A DNA stretch of 64,000 bases from Silicimonas sp. (GCA_022826385.1 JAJDUZ010000036.1:52608-116607), one strand, 5' to 3'. Shown: positions 1 to 8,162, counted from the first letter of the stretch. Made by a program: numbers and translations. Notes: generated by a model not told the origin, from the letters alone.

Positions 1-260
1 AGAAACTGAGCTTTGGAAAATACTGCGAACAGGGTGTGCATATCGTCGGGAACTTCCTGAAACACAACGAATCCCTGCCGCGCAAACTGGAAGGGTTGGA
101 ACAGGCGATCGCCGTTCACTTCGCCGAGCTTCTGACAACACCCGGAGGTGCCGCGTGGTGGGTCGAAGCGCAAAAGCGCGGTATCTTCATGCCGGGAACC
201 TATACGGTCACGAACAAGCTTCTGGCCGATCACGCGCGGCGGGTCACCAAACCGACCTAG
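1..260 (+). CDS. hypothetical protein, C-terminal fragment
   Basis: An open frame runs from the left edge (codons in phase with base 3) to a TAG, so only the C-terminal 85 or so residues of a gene starting outside the window are present. A GTG at 36 is in frame, but the frame is open upstream of it and nothing marks it as a real start. The visible part is hydrophilic with no membrane segment, signal peptide or recognisable motif; it contains GGAAWWVEAQKRG and a basic tail. I do not recognise the family. Its stop shares the palindrome CTAG with the stop of the convergent GFA gene. Confidence 0.5.
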   Translation, partial: KLSFGKYCEQGVHIVGNFLKHNESLPRKLEGLEQAIAVHFAELLTTPGGAAWWVEAQKRGIFMPGTYTVTNKLLADHARRVTKPT

Positions 261-673
261 ACCACCTGCGTCGTCAGGACCGGGTCATCCTGATCGGCGC
301 AGGGCAGATCATCGGCGATGTCGTAATAGTCCCCCTTGTCAGCGCAAAAGATATGCGCGGCAAGCTGCAGGCCGGTTGGCGCGTCAATCGTGCCGGCAAA
401 GATCGACAAATGCGTGCCCGGACCCTCCCAGAACAGGTTCGAGCCGCAAAGGCCGCAAAACCCCCGCTGTGCGATGTCGGACGACTGGTACCACGTCACC
501 TCACCCGTGATCGAAACATCTTCGCGCAGGGCCGAGGTCGCGGCAACATGGTGCCCGCTGGTCTTGCGGCATTGCTGACAATGGCACGCAATGACCGGGC
601 GCAATGGCCCGCTGATCCGAAACGCGACGGCCCCGCAAAGGCAGCCGCCCCGAGCACTGTGAGCATCCGTCAT
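257..673 (-). CDS. GFA family zinc-binding protein
   Basis: 138 residues with the layout of the GFA/CENP-V fold: GGCLCG near the N-terminus, then CHCQQCRK and later CGLCGSN, supplying the cysteines of a structural zinc and a second labile zinc site. The family includes glutathione-dependent formaldehyde-activating enzyme, but most small bacterial members have no proven substrate, so this is assigned to family only. The ATG at 673 is preferred; an in-frame GTG two codons upstream is possible. The gene is convergent with the fragment on its left and shares the four stop bases with it. The stretch 674-813 has only an AT-richer, promoter-like segment. Confidence 0.8.
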   Translation of the reverse strand: MTDAHSARGGCLCGAVAFRISGPLRPVIACHCQQCRKTSGHHVAATSALREDVSITGEVTWYQSSDIAQRGFCGLCGSNLFWEGPGTHLSIFAGTIDAPTGLQLAAHIFCADKGDYYDIADDLPCADQDDPVLTTQVV

Positions 674-813
674 GGGCACACATCCTCTGGCAAACCGTTA
701 AATTATTGGTGTGTTAAGGTTAACGCTCGCGCTGCCCCTGATACCCCTCTAACAGTAACGGGTTTCCGGGGGGTTAATACCCGACGAAACCGACGCCCAA
801 AGCGGCTTTGCCG

Positions 814-2166
814 TCACGCGTTCTCCAACCGGAAGGAGCCGCCAAGCCCTTCCATCAGATCCCGAAACACGGGGAAGCTCGTGGCAATCGGCCCTGCATC
901 GTCCACGGTCACACCCGCCTCGGACGCCATGCCGAGGCACAGGAAACTCATCGCGATCCGGTGATCCAGCCGCGCTTCGACCCGCGCCCCGCAGGGCGCG
1001 CTGCCGGGGCCGTGACCCTCGACCGACCACCAGTCTTCGCCTTCCTCAACGGTCACGCCATTGGCGCGCAGCCCTACCGCCATCGCGTCGATCCGGTCGC
1101 TTTCCTTGACCCGCAATTCCTTCACACCGCGCATCATCGTGGTGCCGGATGCCTGCGATGCCACCACCGACAGGATCGGGTATTCATCGATCATCGACGC
1201 CGCACGTTCGGGCGGCACCTCGATCCCCTGCATCTCGGGCGAATAGCGGGCGCGGAGATCAGCCACCGGCTCACCGCTTTCCTCGCGCGTGTTCTCGAAA
1301 GTCAGATCAGCGCCCATATCGCGAAGGGTCTCGAACAGCCCGGCGCGCGTCGGGTTGAGGCCGATATTCGGGACCAGCACGTCCGAGCCTTCGACGATCA
1401 GCGCGGCGCAAACCGGGAACGCAGCCGAGGACGGGTCACGGGGTACATCAATGCTTTGCGGTTTCAATTCGGGCTGACCGGTCAGGGTGATGATCCGGCC
1501 CTCGTCGGTGTCTTCCACCGTCACTTCGGCGCCGAAGCCTCGCAGCATGCGTTCCGTGTGGTCGCGGGTCGCTTCCGGTTCAATAACCACCGTCTGGCCG
1601 GGGGCATTCAGCCCCGCCAGCAGCACCGTCGACTTCACCTGTGCCGACGGGACGGGCAGGGTATAGCGCACCGGCACCGGGTTTGCGGCGCCAATCATCG
1701 TCAGCGGCAGGCGACCCTTGGCGCGGCCATGCGCCGCCGCGCCGAAGAGCGCCAGCGGATCGGTGATCCGCGCCATCGGGCGCGACCGCAGCGAGGCATC
1801 ACCGGTGAAGGTCGCGGCAATCGGGGTGGTGGCCATCGCACCCATGATCAGGCGGACGCCGGTACCGGCATTGCCGCAATCGATCACGTCCTCGGGCTCG
1901 CCGAACCCGCCGGTGCCGACCCCGTGGATCACCCATTCGCCGTCCTCGTTGCGCACGACACTGGCCCCAAACGCACGCATCGCTTCGGCGGTTGCCAGCA
2001 CGTCGTCACCTTCCAGCAACCCGCGCACCCGCGTTTCCCCGACGGACAGCGCGCCAAGGATCAGCGACCGGTGCGAGATCGACTTGTCGCCCGGCACCAA
2101 TGCCGTCCCCGTCAGAGGTCCGGCTTTCCGCGCGGTCATTGGTTGTGCTGGCCCGTGTCCCGACAT
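814..2166 (-). CDS. aroA: 3-phosphoshikimate 1-carboxyvinyltransferase (EPSP synthase, class II)
   Basis: Joins shikimate-3-phosphate and phosphoenolpyruvate in the chorismate pathway (cytoplasm). 450 residues. PEP/shikimate motifs are visible: [10 protein letters not shown] (residues 25-34), GNAGTG (98-103), [14 protein letters not shown] and DEYPIL, and the C-terminal [17 protein letters not shown] and the general pattern match class II (CP4-like) enzymes rather than the E. coli class I enzyme. The residue equivalent to the CP4 glyphosate-tolerance alanine is Gly101 here. The ATG at 2166 is chosen for the AGGAG about 8 bases upstream; an upstream in-frame start would add 21 residues without family support. 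It lies 84 bases after trmB on the same strand and may share its transcript. Confidence 0.95.
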   Translation of the reverse strand: MSGHGPAQPMTARKAGPLTGTALVPGDKSISHRSLILGALSVGETRVRGLLEGDDVLATAEAMRAFGASVVRNEDGEWVIHGVGTGGFGEPEDVIDCGNAGTGVRLIMGAMATTPIAATFTGDASLRSRPMARITDPLALFGAAAHGRAKGRLPLTMIGAANPVPVRYTLPVPSAQVKSTVLLAGLNAPGQTVVIEPEATRDHTERMLRGFGAEVTVEDTDEGRIITLTGQPELKPQSIDVPRDPSSAAFPVCAALIVEGSDVLVPNIGLNPTRAGLFETLRDMGADLTFENTREESGEPVADLRARYSPEMQGIEVPPERAASMIDEYPILSVVASQASGTTMMRGVKELRVKESDRIDAMAVGLRANGVTVEEGEDWWSVEGHGPGSAPCGARVEARLDHRIAMSFLCLGMASEAGVTVDDAGPIATSFPVFRDLMEGLGGSFRLENA

Positions 2167-2250
2167 CTTGGCTGCTCCTTCACGTCGCGCATCTGTTAGA
2201 CGGTTTCGCGGCCAAGCTGAACCACCCAAACGCGGTTTTTTCCCCTGACC

Positions 2251-2958
2251 TCAGAGACGTCTGAACGTCAGGTAATGCGGCACCCGCCCTTCGCGCAGCG
2301 CCTTTTGTTCGTACCGCGTCGACAGCCAGTTACCCCAAGGCGCGCGCCAATCCTGGGCGCGCTCGGCCAGCCAGACGAAGCCGGCCCTGGGCACCTCTTC
2401 CAACGCCTGCCGGACATAATCCGGGATGTCGGTCGCCACGCGGAACTCGGCACCGGGTTTCAGCGCCCTGTGCAGCGGCTCCAGGTGCTCGGGCGTCACG
2501 AAGCGGCGGCGGTGGTGGCGCGCCTTGGGCCATGGGTCAGGGTAAAGCAGAAACGCCTTGTCGAGGCTCTCGGGCGGCAAAACCTCCATCAGGTCGCGCG
2601 CATCACCGGCGTGAACACGCACGTTGTCCAGCGGTGTCTTTTGCAGTTTGCCCAACAGCGTCGCGACGCCGTTGATGTAAGGCTCGGCCCCGATCACACC
2701 GACATCCGGGTTTTCGCTGGCCTGATGCACCAGATGCTCGCCCGACCCGAAGCCGACTTCCAGCCAGACCGGGCGCCCGCCGAAGAGGGCGTTCAGATCA
2801 AGCGGGGTCCGGTCGGGATTGTCTTCCCACGTTATGGCCCCCGGCGACAGCGCGTCGAGGTCGTCGAGATAGCGCTTCTGCGACGGTTTCAGCGCCTTGC
2901 CGCGCAAACGGCCATAGAAGTTGCGCAAGGGTTTTTCGGTCGGGGCATCCTGTGACAT
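2251..2958 (-). CDS. trmB: tRNA (guanine-N7-)-methyltransferase
   Basis: Methylates N7 of guanosine 46 in the variable loop of tRNAs, using S-adenosylmethionine. 235 residues with the class I methyltransferase signature EVGFGSGEH, the GAEPYINGV strand that follows, and the family motif YPDPWPKARHHRRRF, which with the late STRYEQKA segment is diagnostic for TrmB. The ATG at 2958 is preferred because the long open frame upstream of it is only the antisense shadow of pdeM. Divergent from pdeM with a 75-base gap that must hold both promoters. Confidence 0.95.
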   Translation of the reverse strand: MSQDAPTEKPLRNFYGRLRGKALKPSQKRYLDDLDALSPGAITWEDNPDRTPLDLNALFGGRPVWLEVGFGSGEHLVHQASENPDVGVIGAEPYINGVATLLGKLQKTPLDNVRVHAGDARDLMEVLPPESLDKAFLLYPDPWPKARHHRRRFVTPEHLEPLHRALKPGAEFRVATDIPDYVRQALEEVPRAGFVWLAERAQDWRAPWGNWLSTRYEQKALREGRVPHYLTFRRL

Positions 2959-3033
2959 GGGCCAGCGCTTCGCAGGCCCGCCCGGGAAGGTCAAGACTTG
3001 CCAAGGCCAAGGCTCTGCCCGTAAGAACGAAGC

Positions 3034-3693
3034 ATGAACTCTGTCGACTTCAGCTTTTGCGGCGAAACCCTGACGGCCCGACCATCCGGCGCGCTTTTCT
3101 GGGCCAGTGCTGGCACACTGATCGTCTCGGACCTGCACTTGGGCAAGTCCGAGCGCATTGCCCGCCGGGGCGGCGCCTTGCTGCCGCCTTACGACACGAT
3201 CGAGACGCTGACCCGGCTCAGCGCCGATATCGAGGCCACGCGCCCGCAAACGGTGATTTGCCTTGGCGACAGTTTCGACGATCTGGCTGCGGCGGAAAGC
3301 ATGGCCGAAGACAATCTGCACACCATCGCGCGTCTGCAGGCCGGGCGACGCTGGGTCTGGATCGAAGGCAATCACGACCCCGGCCCGGTTGATCTGGGGG
3401 GCGAGCATCTGGCGCAACTGACCGATGGCGCGCTGACCTTCCGCCACATTGCCGAGGCTGCAACCGCGCCCGGTGAAATCTCGGGCCATTATCACCCGAA
3501 GGCACGGGTGCGGCACATGTCGCGCCCTTGCTTCATGCGCGATGCCGGGCGCCTGATCCTGCCCGCCTATGGCTGCTATGCCGGTGGGCTGGACTGGACG
3601 ACGCCGGTTCTGCGCGGGCTCTTCGAGGCGAAAGCGGTGGCTTATCTCACCGGTCAGCGCGTGCTGGCGGTGCCGGTGCCGGCAGCAGCATGA
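3034..3693 (+). CDS. pdeM: PdeM-like metallophosphoesterase (ligase-associated DNA damage response endonuclease)
   Basis: 219-residue calcineurin-type metallophosphoesterase. Metal-ligand motifs appear in order: SDLHLGKSE, CLGDSFDD, EGNHD and GHYHP. The length and the LHLGKSE / NHDPGP spacing match the ligase-associated PdeM family, which in many proteobacteria sits beside an Lhr-like helicase and an ATP-dependent ligase; neither partner is in this window, so the DNA-repair role rests on family only. It overlaps the next gene by four bases (ATGA), which suggests translational coupling with the thioesterase. Confidence 0.8.
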   Translation: MNSVDFSFCGETLTARPSGALFWASAGTLIVSDLHLGKSERIARRGGALLPPYDTIETLTRLSADIEATRPQTVICLGDSFDDLAAAESMAEDNLHTIARLQAGRRWVWIEGNHDPGPVDLGGEHLAQLTDGALTFRHIAEAATAPGEISGHYHPKARVRHMSRPCFMRDAGRLILPAYGCYAGGLDWTTPVLRGLFEAKAVAYLTGQRVLAVPVPAAA

Positions 3694-4097
3694 CATTATA
3701 CGCCGCGATTGAACGCAAGGTGCGGGCCTCTTTCGCGCGGCAAGGCTTCATGGCGACGCTGAATGCGGAACTGGTCGAGGTCGTGCAGGGCCGCGTCACC
3801 ATCACTGCGCCGATCACGCAGGCGGTGTCGCAGCAACACGGGGCCGGACATGCCGGTCTGGCGTTCGCGATCGGGGACAGTGCGGCGGGCTATGCAGCGC
3901 TGACGGTGATCGAGGGCGAGACCGACGTGATGACGGCAGAAATGAAGATCAACCTGCTGCGCCCTGCGATTGGCGCAGAGCTTCGGGCCGAAGGCAAAGT
4001 CATCAAGGCAGGTCGCCAGTTGATCGTCGTGCAGGCCGAAGTGTTCGCCGGCGACAAGCAGGTGGCCCTGATGCAGGGCACCATGGTGCGCGCATAA
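3690..4097 (+). CDS. PaaI-like hotdog thioesterase
   Basis: 135 residues with the hotdog-fold acyl-CoA thioesterase pattern: a central QQHGAGHAG loop entering the long helix and GDSAAGYAAL, where the catalytic acidic residue is expected, then the strands MKINLLRP and QLIVVQAEVF. Such proteins hydrolyse aromatic or medium-chain acyl-CoAs; the substrate cannot be read from sequence. The start is set by the ATGA overlap with pdeM, which places both in one operon. The TAA stop lies inside the A-run of the minus-strand terminator that follows. Confidence 0.85.
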   Translation: MTLYAAIERKVRASFARQGFMATLNAELVEVVQGRVTITAPITQAVSQQHGAGHAGLAFAIGDSAAGYAALTVIEGETDVMTAEMKINLLRPAIGAELRAEGKVIKAGRQLIVVQAEVFAGDKQVALMQGTMVRA

Positions 4098-4129
4098 AAA
4101 AGGGGCGACCGCGGGGACTGCGACCGCCC
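4096..4129 (-). terminator. intrinsic terminator of the small lipoprotein gene
   Basis: On the minus strand GGGCGGTCGC pairs with the downstream GCGGTCGCCC (ten pairs, two of them G-U) and is followed by C and six T. The hairpin plus T-run is correctly oriented 35-68 bases after the stop of the lipoprotein gene and supports that gene being real. Confidence 0.65.
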
Positions 4130-4163
4130 GACACTCGTTACAGACCTGGGAAAACGCGCCGGA

Positions 4164-4274
4164 TCAGTAGTCGGTCGCGCTATAGGAACTGTCGGCCGTG
4201 CTGGTATAGAGACCGCCGCTCTCGCAGGCGGCGAGGGCGAAAAGGCTGAGGGCAATCAGGGTGATACGGGTCAT
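4164..4274 (-). CDS. small lipoprotein
   Basis: A 36-residue gene: start MTRITLIALSLF, then the lipobox LAAC at residues 14-17, then a short Ser/Thr/Tyr-rich tail ending ATDY. A signal peptide followed directly by a lipobox cysteine marks it as a prolipoprotein, with a mature part of only about 20 residues, like entericidin-type lipoproteins; no function is claimed. The start is supported by GGAAGGA about nine bases upstream of the ATG, and an intrinsic terminator follows. It is divergent from the sigma-factor unit. Confidence 0.7.
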   Translation of the reverse strand: MTRITLIALSLFALAACESGGLYTSTADSSYSATDY

Positions 4275-4378
4275 CGGGGTGGTCCTTCCTGGCATTCGCA
4301 GGACACCATGCCCCGCTTCACTGGTGGGGTTACGCACGGGCGTCCACGCTTATTCCCGACAGGTTCGATTTTTTTTTC

Positions 4379-4405
4379 GGAATTTTTTGCCTGCCTCACG
4401 CGTAA
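4379..4405 (+). promoter_or_regulatory. candidate ECF-type promoter
   Basis: GGAAT, 17 bases, CGTAA, lying upstream of the ECF sigma gene in an otherwise empty 290-base stretch (4275-4565). GGAA...CGT is the usual shape of alphaproteobacterial ECF promoters, and such factors often drive their own gene. The match is short and could be chance. Confidence 0.3.
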
Positions 4406-4565
4406 CCCTTGTGATCCAACGTAAAAAGGACCCGTTCCCGTGACCGCCATGGCTGCCACACCCTTCGCTGCTCAAACGCATTGCATCGCGCTGCCACGCG
4501 TTGCACTACTTGAGCCAAGGGGCGGCTATTTTGCCGCGGAACGCGAGAGCCACGTGTCGACGACC

Positions 4566-5057
4566 ATGAAAAGCGACCTGATCGCGCTTTTGCCGCGTCT
4601 GCGCCGGTTTGCCCGGTCGTTGACCCGTTCGGTCCCGGAAGCCGATGATCTGGTGCAGGAAGCGTGCTTGCGCGCCTTGTCACGGGCCGACCAGTGGGAT
4701 CCGTCACAACCTTTGGACCGTTGGGTCTTCCGCATCACCCGCAATCTCTGGATCAGCGAGATGCGCAAGCGCGGTGTCCGGATGGGCGAAGGGCAGGTCC
4801 CGGCGGAAGAGGCGACCGAACTGGTCTCGCCCGTGACCGGCGAAGATGCGCTGCGGGGCAAGGAGCTGCGCGCCCGGGTCGAAGCCCTTGCGCCTGAACT
4901 TTCGTCGGTTTTGCTGGCCGTTTCGGTCGAAGGATATAGTTATGCCGAAGCGGCCGAGCTTTTCGACGTGCCCATCGGCACAGTGATGAGCCGCGTGCAC
5001 CGCGCCCGCAAGGCGCTGGCGGCCGACATCGCGACAGCGTCAGGAGCGGACCCGTGA
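4566..5057 (+). CDS. ECF RNA polymerase sigma factor
   Basis: 163 residues with sigma region 2 (LLPRLRRFARSL ... EADDLVQEACLRAL, and the -10 recognition helix around RITRNLWISEMRKR) and region 4 (LAVSVEGYSYAEAAEL, then GTVMSRVHRARKAL) and nothing more, the minimal ECF architecture. It directs RNA polymerase to a stress regulon and is expected to be held by the anti-sigma factor encoded next, which it overlaps by four bases (GTGA). ATG 4566 gives the usual ECF N-terminus; GTG 4554 (with GAGAG upstream) or GTG 4440 (with AAAAAGGA upstream) are in-frame alternatives that add 4 or 42 atypical residues. Confidence 0.9.
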   Translation: MKSDLIALLPRLRRFARSLTRSVPEADDLVQEACLRALSRADQWDPSQPLDRWVFRITRNLWISEMRKRGVRMGEGQVPAEEATELVSPVTGEDALRGKELRARVEALAPELSSVLLAVSVEGYSYAEAAELFDVPIGTVMSRVHRARKALAADIATASGADP

Positions 5058-5827
5058 GCCGGTATTCAGATAAACTCAGCGCTTTCCTCGACGGCGAACT
5101 GCCCGAGGCCGAAGCTCGCGAAATCGAAGCGGCGCTGGAAGCTGATCCGGCGTTGCAGGCCGAGCTTGAAGCGCTGATGTCAGCCGACGCTCTGGCCGTT
5201 GATGCTTTTGCCGAGATGCTGGACGAACCCGTGCCCGCCTCCCTTGCCGCCGCCCTGCGCGACGCGCCCGAGGCCGCGCCCGCCAATACGCCCGCCGCAC
5301 CCTCTGGCCGGGGTTGGGCGGCTGCCGCTGCGGTGGTGCTGGCGCTTGGGCTTGGCGGGGCAGGTGGCTATGTCACCGGGCTTTCGCAAGCGCCGCAGGT
5401 GGCGGCGGCGCCGGGTTGGCTGGTGGATATCGCGGACTATCACCGGGTCTATGCCGGACAGAAGCGCCATCTTGTTGAAGTTGGCGCGGACGAAGCCGAT
5501 CACATCGAAACCTGGCTGACCGCCACCGTCGGGGCCGATGTCGTGATCCCCGATCTGAGCCGTCACGGCCTGACATTTCAAGGCGGTCGTCTTCTGGTGG
5601 CCGCGGGCAAGCCGGTGGCGCAGCTGATGTTCACCGATGCCGACGACAAGGTCGTGGCGCTTTGCCTGATCGCGACGGATACGCCGCGCGAGGGCGTCGG
5701 AACCCAGACCATCGGCGCGTTCGACATGGTCAGCTGGGGCGGTCGCGGCGCGAACTTCGTGATCGTGGGCGACACGGGCCGCGCTGACTTGGCCGAGATC
5801 GCAGCGACCGCAGGCACCGAAACCTGA
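5054..5827 (+). CDS. membrane-anchored anti-sigma factor
   Basis: 257 residues. The N-terminus (YSDKLSAFLDGELPEAEAREIE) is the typical anti-sigma start: a short helix, DGELP, then acidic helices. A single transmembrane helix lies at about 88-107 and a C-terminal domain of about 150 residues follows in the periplasm. The zinc motif HxxxCxxC is absent, so this is not a ZAS-type (ChrR-like) protein. The position directly after an ECF gene, with overlapping start and stop, supports the assignment; the signal it senses is unknown. Confidence 0.8.
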   Translation: MSRYSDKLSAFLDGELPEAEAREIEAALEADPALQAELEALMSADALAVDAFAEMLDEPVPASLAAALRDAPEAAPANTPAAPSGRGWAAAAAVVLALGLGGAGGYVTGLSQAPQVAAAPGWLVDIADYHRVYAGQKRHLVEVGADEADHIETWLTATVGADVVIPDLSRHGLTFQGGRLLVAAGKPVAQLMFTDADDKVVALCLIATDTPREGVGTQTIGAFDMVSWGGRGANFVIVGDTGRADLAEIAATAGTET

Positions 5828-5833
5828 CCCTAT

Positions 5834-5849
5834 CCGCCCGTCTGGGCGC
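5834..5849. terminator. short hairpin between convergent genes
   Basis: CGCCC-GTCT-GGGCG lies between the stops of the anti-sigma gene and the cytochrome gene. It is a GC-rich stem without a clear T-run, so a weak or factor-assisted bidirectional terminator. Confidence 0.35.
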
Positions 5850-5852
5850 GGC

Positions 5853-6290
5853 TCACTCGCGGTAAAGCTTGTGGCACGATTGACAGGTGCCACCCAACGC
5901 GGCCACAGCCGGGCGCAGGTCGGCTTCAACCTGAATGCTCTCGGCCAATCCTTCGGCGATCGTTTCCAATTCGTTTGACTTCGCGGTGAAGTCAGCAAAG
6001 TCCTGCCAGATCTCGGGCTTTGCTTCCGATTTCGGATCATCCTCCTCGGCTTCGAACAACGCAGGCGTCTCGGCGGCATGTCGCGCGATGGACGCGGCAG
6101 CGGCCCGGGCGGCGGCGGCGTCGAAGGGCGTCTTGCCTTTCGCCATTTCCCCGAGCGTCTTCATCTCGGCTGCAATCGCACTCATCCCGTTCATCCGGGC
6201 CATGACGGCGGCGTTCTTGACCCCGGTATGGGCAAGCGCGGCGCCCGCAAGGCACAGGCCAAGGGTTGCAAGCAAGGATGTTTGGCGCAT
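5853..6290 (-). CDS. cytochrome c' / c-556 family protein
   Basis: 145 residues: a signal peptide (MRQTSLLATLGLCLAGAALA), a largely helical Ala-rich middle and a single haem motif CQSCH at 136-140, six residues from the C-terminus. A C-terminal CXXCH on a four-helix bundle is the layout of class II cytochromes (c' and c-556). Such periplasmic proteins bind NO or carry electrons; which one applies here cannot be told. It is transcribed away from the small genes on its right, with about 170 non-coding bases between. Confidence 0.85.
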   Translation of the reverse strand: MRQTSLLATLGLCLAGAALAHTGVKNAAVMARMNGMSAIAAEMKTLGEMAKGKTPFDAAAARAAAASIARHAAETPALFEAEEDDPKSEAKPEIWQDFADFTAKSNELETIAEGLAESIQVEADLRPAVAALGGTCQSCHKLYRE

Positions 6291-6456
6291 GAAACGTCTC
6301 CGGATGCCAATCGACGGGCTTTGGTGGCTTGGTGTTACAAGACTCTACCTTTGCGCCATCCGTATCCCAAAGCAACGCCGACCTATACTTCGGAGACGTA
6401 GAATTAAGCCATGGCTTCCATCATGTTCATCGCTTCCGGGGCGATAGGAGCGTAAC

Positions 6457-6555
6457 ATGTTTGAATTGACACTTCACTTCCTTCTCGTGTCCGCCATTGC
6501 CGCGGCTCATCTGTCTTGGGTTGCCGCGAAGCGGAAGAACAGCCCCAAGGACTGA
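6457..6555 (+). CDS. small membrane peptide (32 aa)
   Basis: ATG preceded by AGGAG with six-base spacing, a textbook ribosome site. The product starts MFELTLHFLLVSAIAAAHL, a single hydrophobic helix, followed by a basic tail (KRKNSPKD). Single-helix peptides of this size are often regulators of membrane complexes, but no family is recognised. A 14-codon frame (6411-6455) ends within the spacer and could couple translation. Confidence 0.5.
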   Translation: MFELTLHFLLVSAIAAAHLSWVAAKRKNSPKD

Positions 6556-6571
6556 ATACCAAGTTAACCGA

Positions 6572-6688
6572 ATGCGACCGAAGGCGAGGCACGAAACCTG
6601 CGGTCGCTGCGGGCGTCGCAGGAAGTGCTCATCATCCCTGCGCACTTTCTGCGACCTCTGCGCCTTGAATATACGTCGGTCCACGTGA
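6572..6688 (+). CDS. possible small zinc-ribbon protein (38 aa)
   Basis: An ATG frame of 38 residues with CGRC near the start and CDLC near the end, separated by a basic stretch, as in tiny two-CXXC zinc ribbons. It follows the 32-residue peptide gene by 16 bases on the same strand. The ribosome site is weak, so expression is uncertain; the cysteine spacing is the main argument. Confidence 0.3.
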   Translation: MRPKARHETCGRCGRRRKCSSSLRTFCDLCALNIRRST

Positions 6689-6791
6689 TGCCCCCGGGGG
6701 GCGCGTCCGCGACCGATCCACAACGATATTACTGCCCGACCACGCTGCACCATCGCGGCGGGGTCACCCCTTTTTTGTATGGAGAGTGTGA

Positions 6792-7697
6792 ATGAAACTG
6801 AGATCCCTGACTGTCTTCCCAGTCGCAAAGCCACTGATGGCGGCCGCGCTGGTCACATCCTGTCTGGTCGCCGCCCCCATGGCTGCCAGCGCAAACGACA
6901 TCGGCGCGTCCGAGCGCGTGAACTTCTCGGGCAAGCTTCGCATGTTGTCGCAGCGCACCGCCGCGGCGGCCTGCAACTATACGGCTGGCATCGCCGCCGA
7001 GGACAGCCGCGCTGTTCTGATTGGCGCGCAGGCGGAGTTCACCAAGATCACGAACGCGCTGGAGTTCGGCGATGATGACCTGAACATCATCGGGGCCGAA
7101 ACGCGCCGGAAGACGATCCACGCCATTCACGAGTTGAAGACCAAGTGGGACGAGATGAGCGCGTCGATCGACAGGATCGCCGAAGGTGACGATGCGTCGG
7201 CCCATGCCGCGCGTGTCGCCGAGCTGAACATGGGCGTTCTCGACAAGGCCAAGCTGCTGGTCGGCGTGATCTCGGCCCAATACTCGAACCCGTTCGAGAT
7301 GGTTCAGGCCGACTCGCTGCTGGTCGATTACTCGGGCCGCCAGCGCATGCTGCTGCAGAAAATGTCGAAGGAAAGCTGTCAGGCCTGGAGTGGAAGTGCC
7401 GAGGCGACCGAAGCCCTGAATGGCACGATGCAGATGTTCGAAGCCACGCTGATCGCCCTCAGGGGCGGCCACGAAACCGCCGGGATCAAGGCCGCACCGA
7501 CCAGCGACATCGACTCAGGTCTCAGCGGGCTTTGGAACGACTGGATCGAACTGAAGCCGATCCTGTCGAAGGCGGTTGCGGGTGAAAGCGTGGATGCGGC
7601 GCAGCGCGCCGATGTCTTCGCCAAGCTGAACACGATGCTGGCCGATATGAACGCAGTGGTCGGCCTCTATACGATCTTCGCGAAGACCGGCGTCTAA
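6792..7697 (+). CDS. exported protein with two PilJ-type sensory repeats
   Basis: 301 residues: a signal peptide to about residue 35, then two copies of the type IV pili methyl-accepting-chemotaxis N-terminal (PilJ) motif, SGKLRMLSQRT near 46-56 and SGRQRMLLQKMSKESC near 180-195. In NarX, NarQ and PilJ this motif lies in the periplasmic sensor domain. Here there is no second membrane helix, HAMP domain, kinase or methyl-accepting domain, so the protein is a free periplasmic double sensor module. Possibly it binds a ligand for a separate partner. The next gene also encodes a small exported protein. Confidence 0.75.
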   Translation: MKLRSLTVFPVAKPLMAAALVTSCLVAAPMAASANDIGASERVNFSGKLRMLSQRTAAAACNYTAGIAAEDSRAVLIGAQAEFTKITNALEFGDDDLNIIGAETRRKTIHAIHELKTKWDEMSASIDRIAEGDDASAHAARVAELNMGVLDKAKLLVGVISAQYSNPFEMVQADSLLVDYSGRQRMLLQKMSKESCQAWSGSAEATEALNGTMQMFEATLIALRGGHETAGIKAAPTSDIDSGLSGLWNDWIELKPILSKAVAGESVDAAQRADVFAKLNTMLADMNAVVGLYTIFAKTGV

Positions 7698-7829
7698 GCC
7701 GGCAGAGCGACGTCGCGTTGCCTTGGCGCCTCCCCCCGCGCTTTGGGCAACGCGACACCTGATGCGGTCACGACCGGCGACGGGCGGGCCAAGCGATAAA
7801 TGGTTTGATGTTCCAAGAAGGACAAGACA

Positions 7830-8162
7830 ATGCGTAACATACTGGCAAGCGCAATTATTCTCGTATCTCCAGCCGCCGCTTTCGCGGAAACGGACACGCA
7901 GATGGAGGCCATGTGCACCCTGCTTCAGCACTCCACGACAACCGCGCTGGTTGCGATTCAGGACATGGGTCTGGAGTTGAGCGAAATTCTGATGAACGAG
8001 TTGGAGACGGGCGGCGGCAAAGCGGTTCTGCCCAGCAAGACGGTGTTGGACAACGGCCTCGAAAGCTTCCACGAGGTCCTGCAGATTGCGAAGGACGCTC
8101 AGACGATCTGCCGTGGGCATTACGAGCCGGTTTTCGTCGAAACCATCCGCGCGCTGAGTTGA
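7830..8162 (+). CDS. small exported protein of unknown function
   Basis: 110 residues with a clear signal peptide (MRNILASAIILVSPAAAFA) and a mature helical domain of about 90 residues with two cysteines (in MEAMCTLL and AQTICRGHY) that could form a disulfide. No family recognised. It has its own terminator downstream and follows the PilJ-repeat protein by about 130 bases; a joint role is possible but not shown. Confidence 0.65.
   Translation: MRNILASAIILVSPAAAFAETDTQMEAMCTLLQHSTTTALVAIQDMGLELSEILMNELETGGGKAVLPSKTVLDNGLESFHEVLQIAKDAQTICRGHYEPVFVETIRALS

Noticed and set aside
697..725. TTAA-rich stretch upstream of the GFA gene as a CtrA site
   Set aside because: TTAA copies are not spaced by seven bases.
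808..2199. Long open frame on the plus strand opposite aroA
   Set aside because: Antisense frame of a GC-rich gene; protein is His/Arg-rich with no family features, and aroA on the other strand is certain.
6760..6776. GGGG-TCA-CCCC followed by six T
   Set aside because: Only four pairs in the stem; too weak to call a terminator, although the T-run is suggestive.
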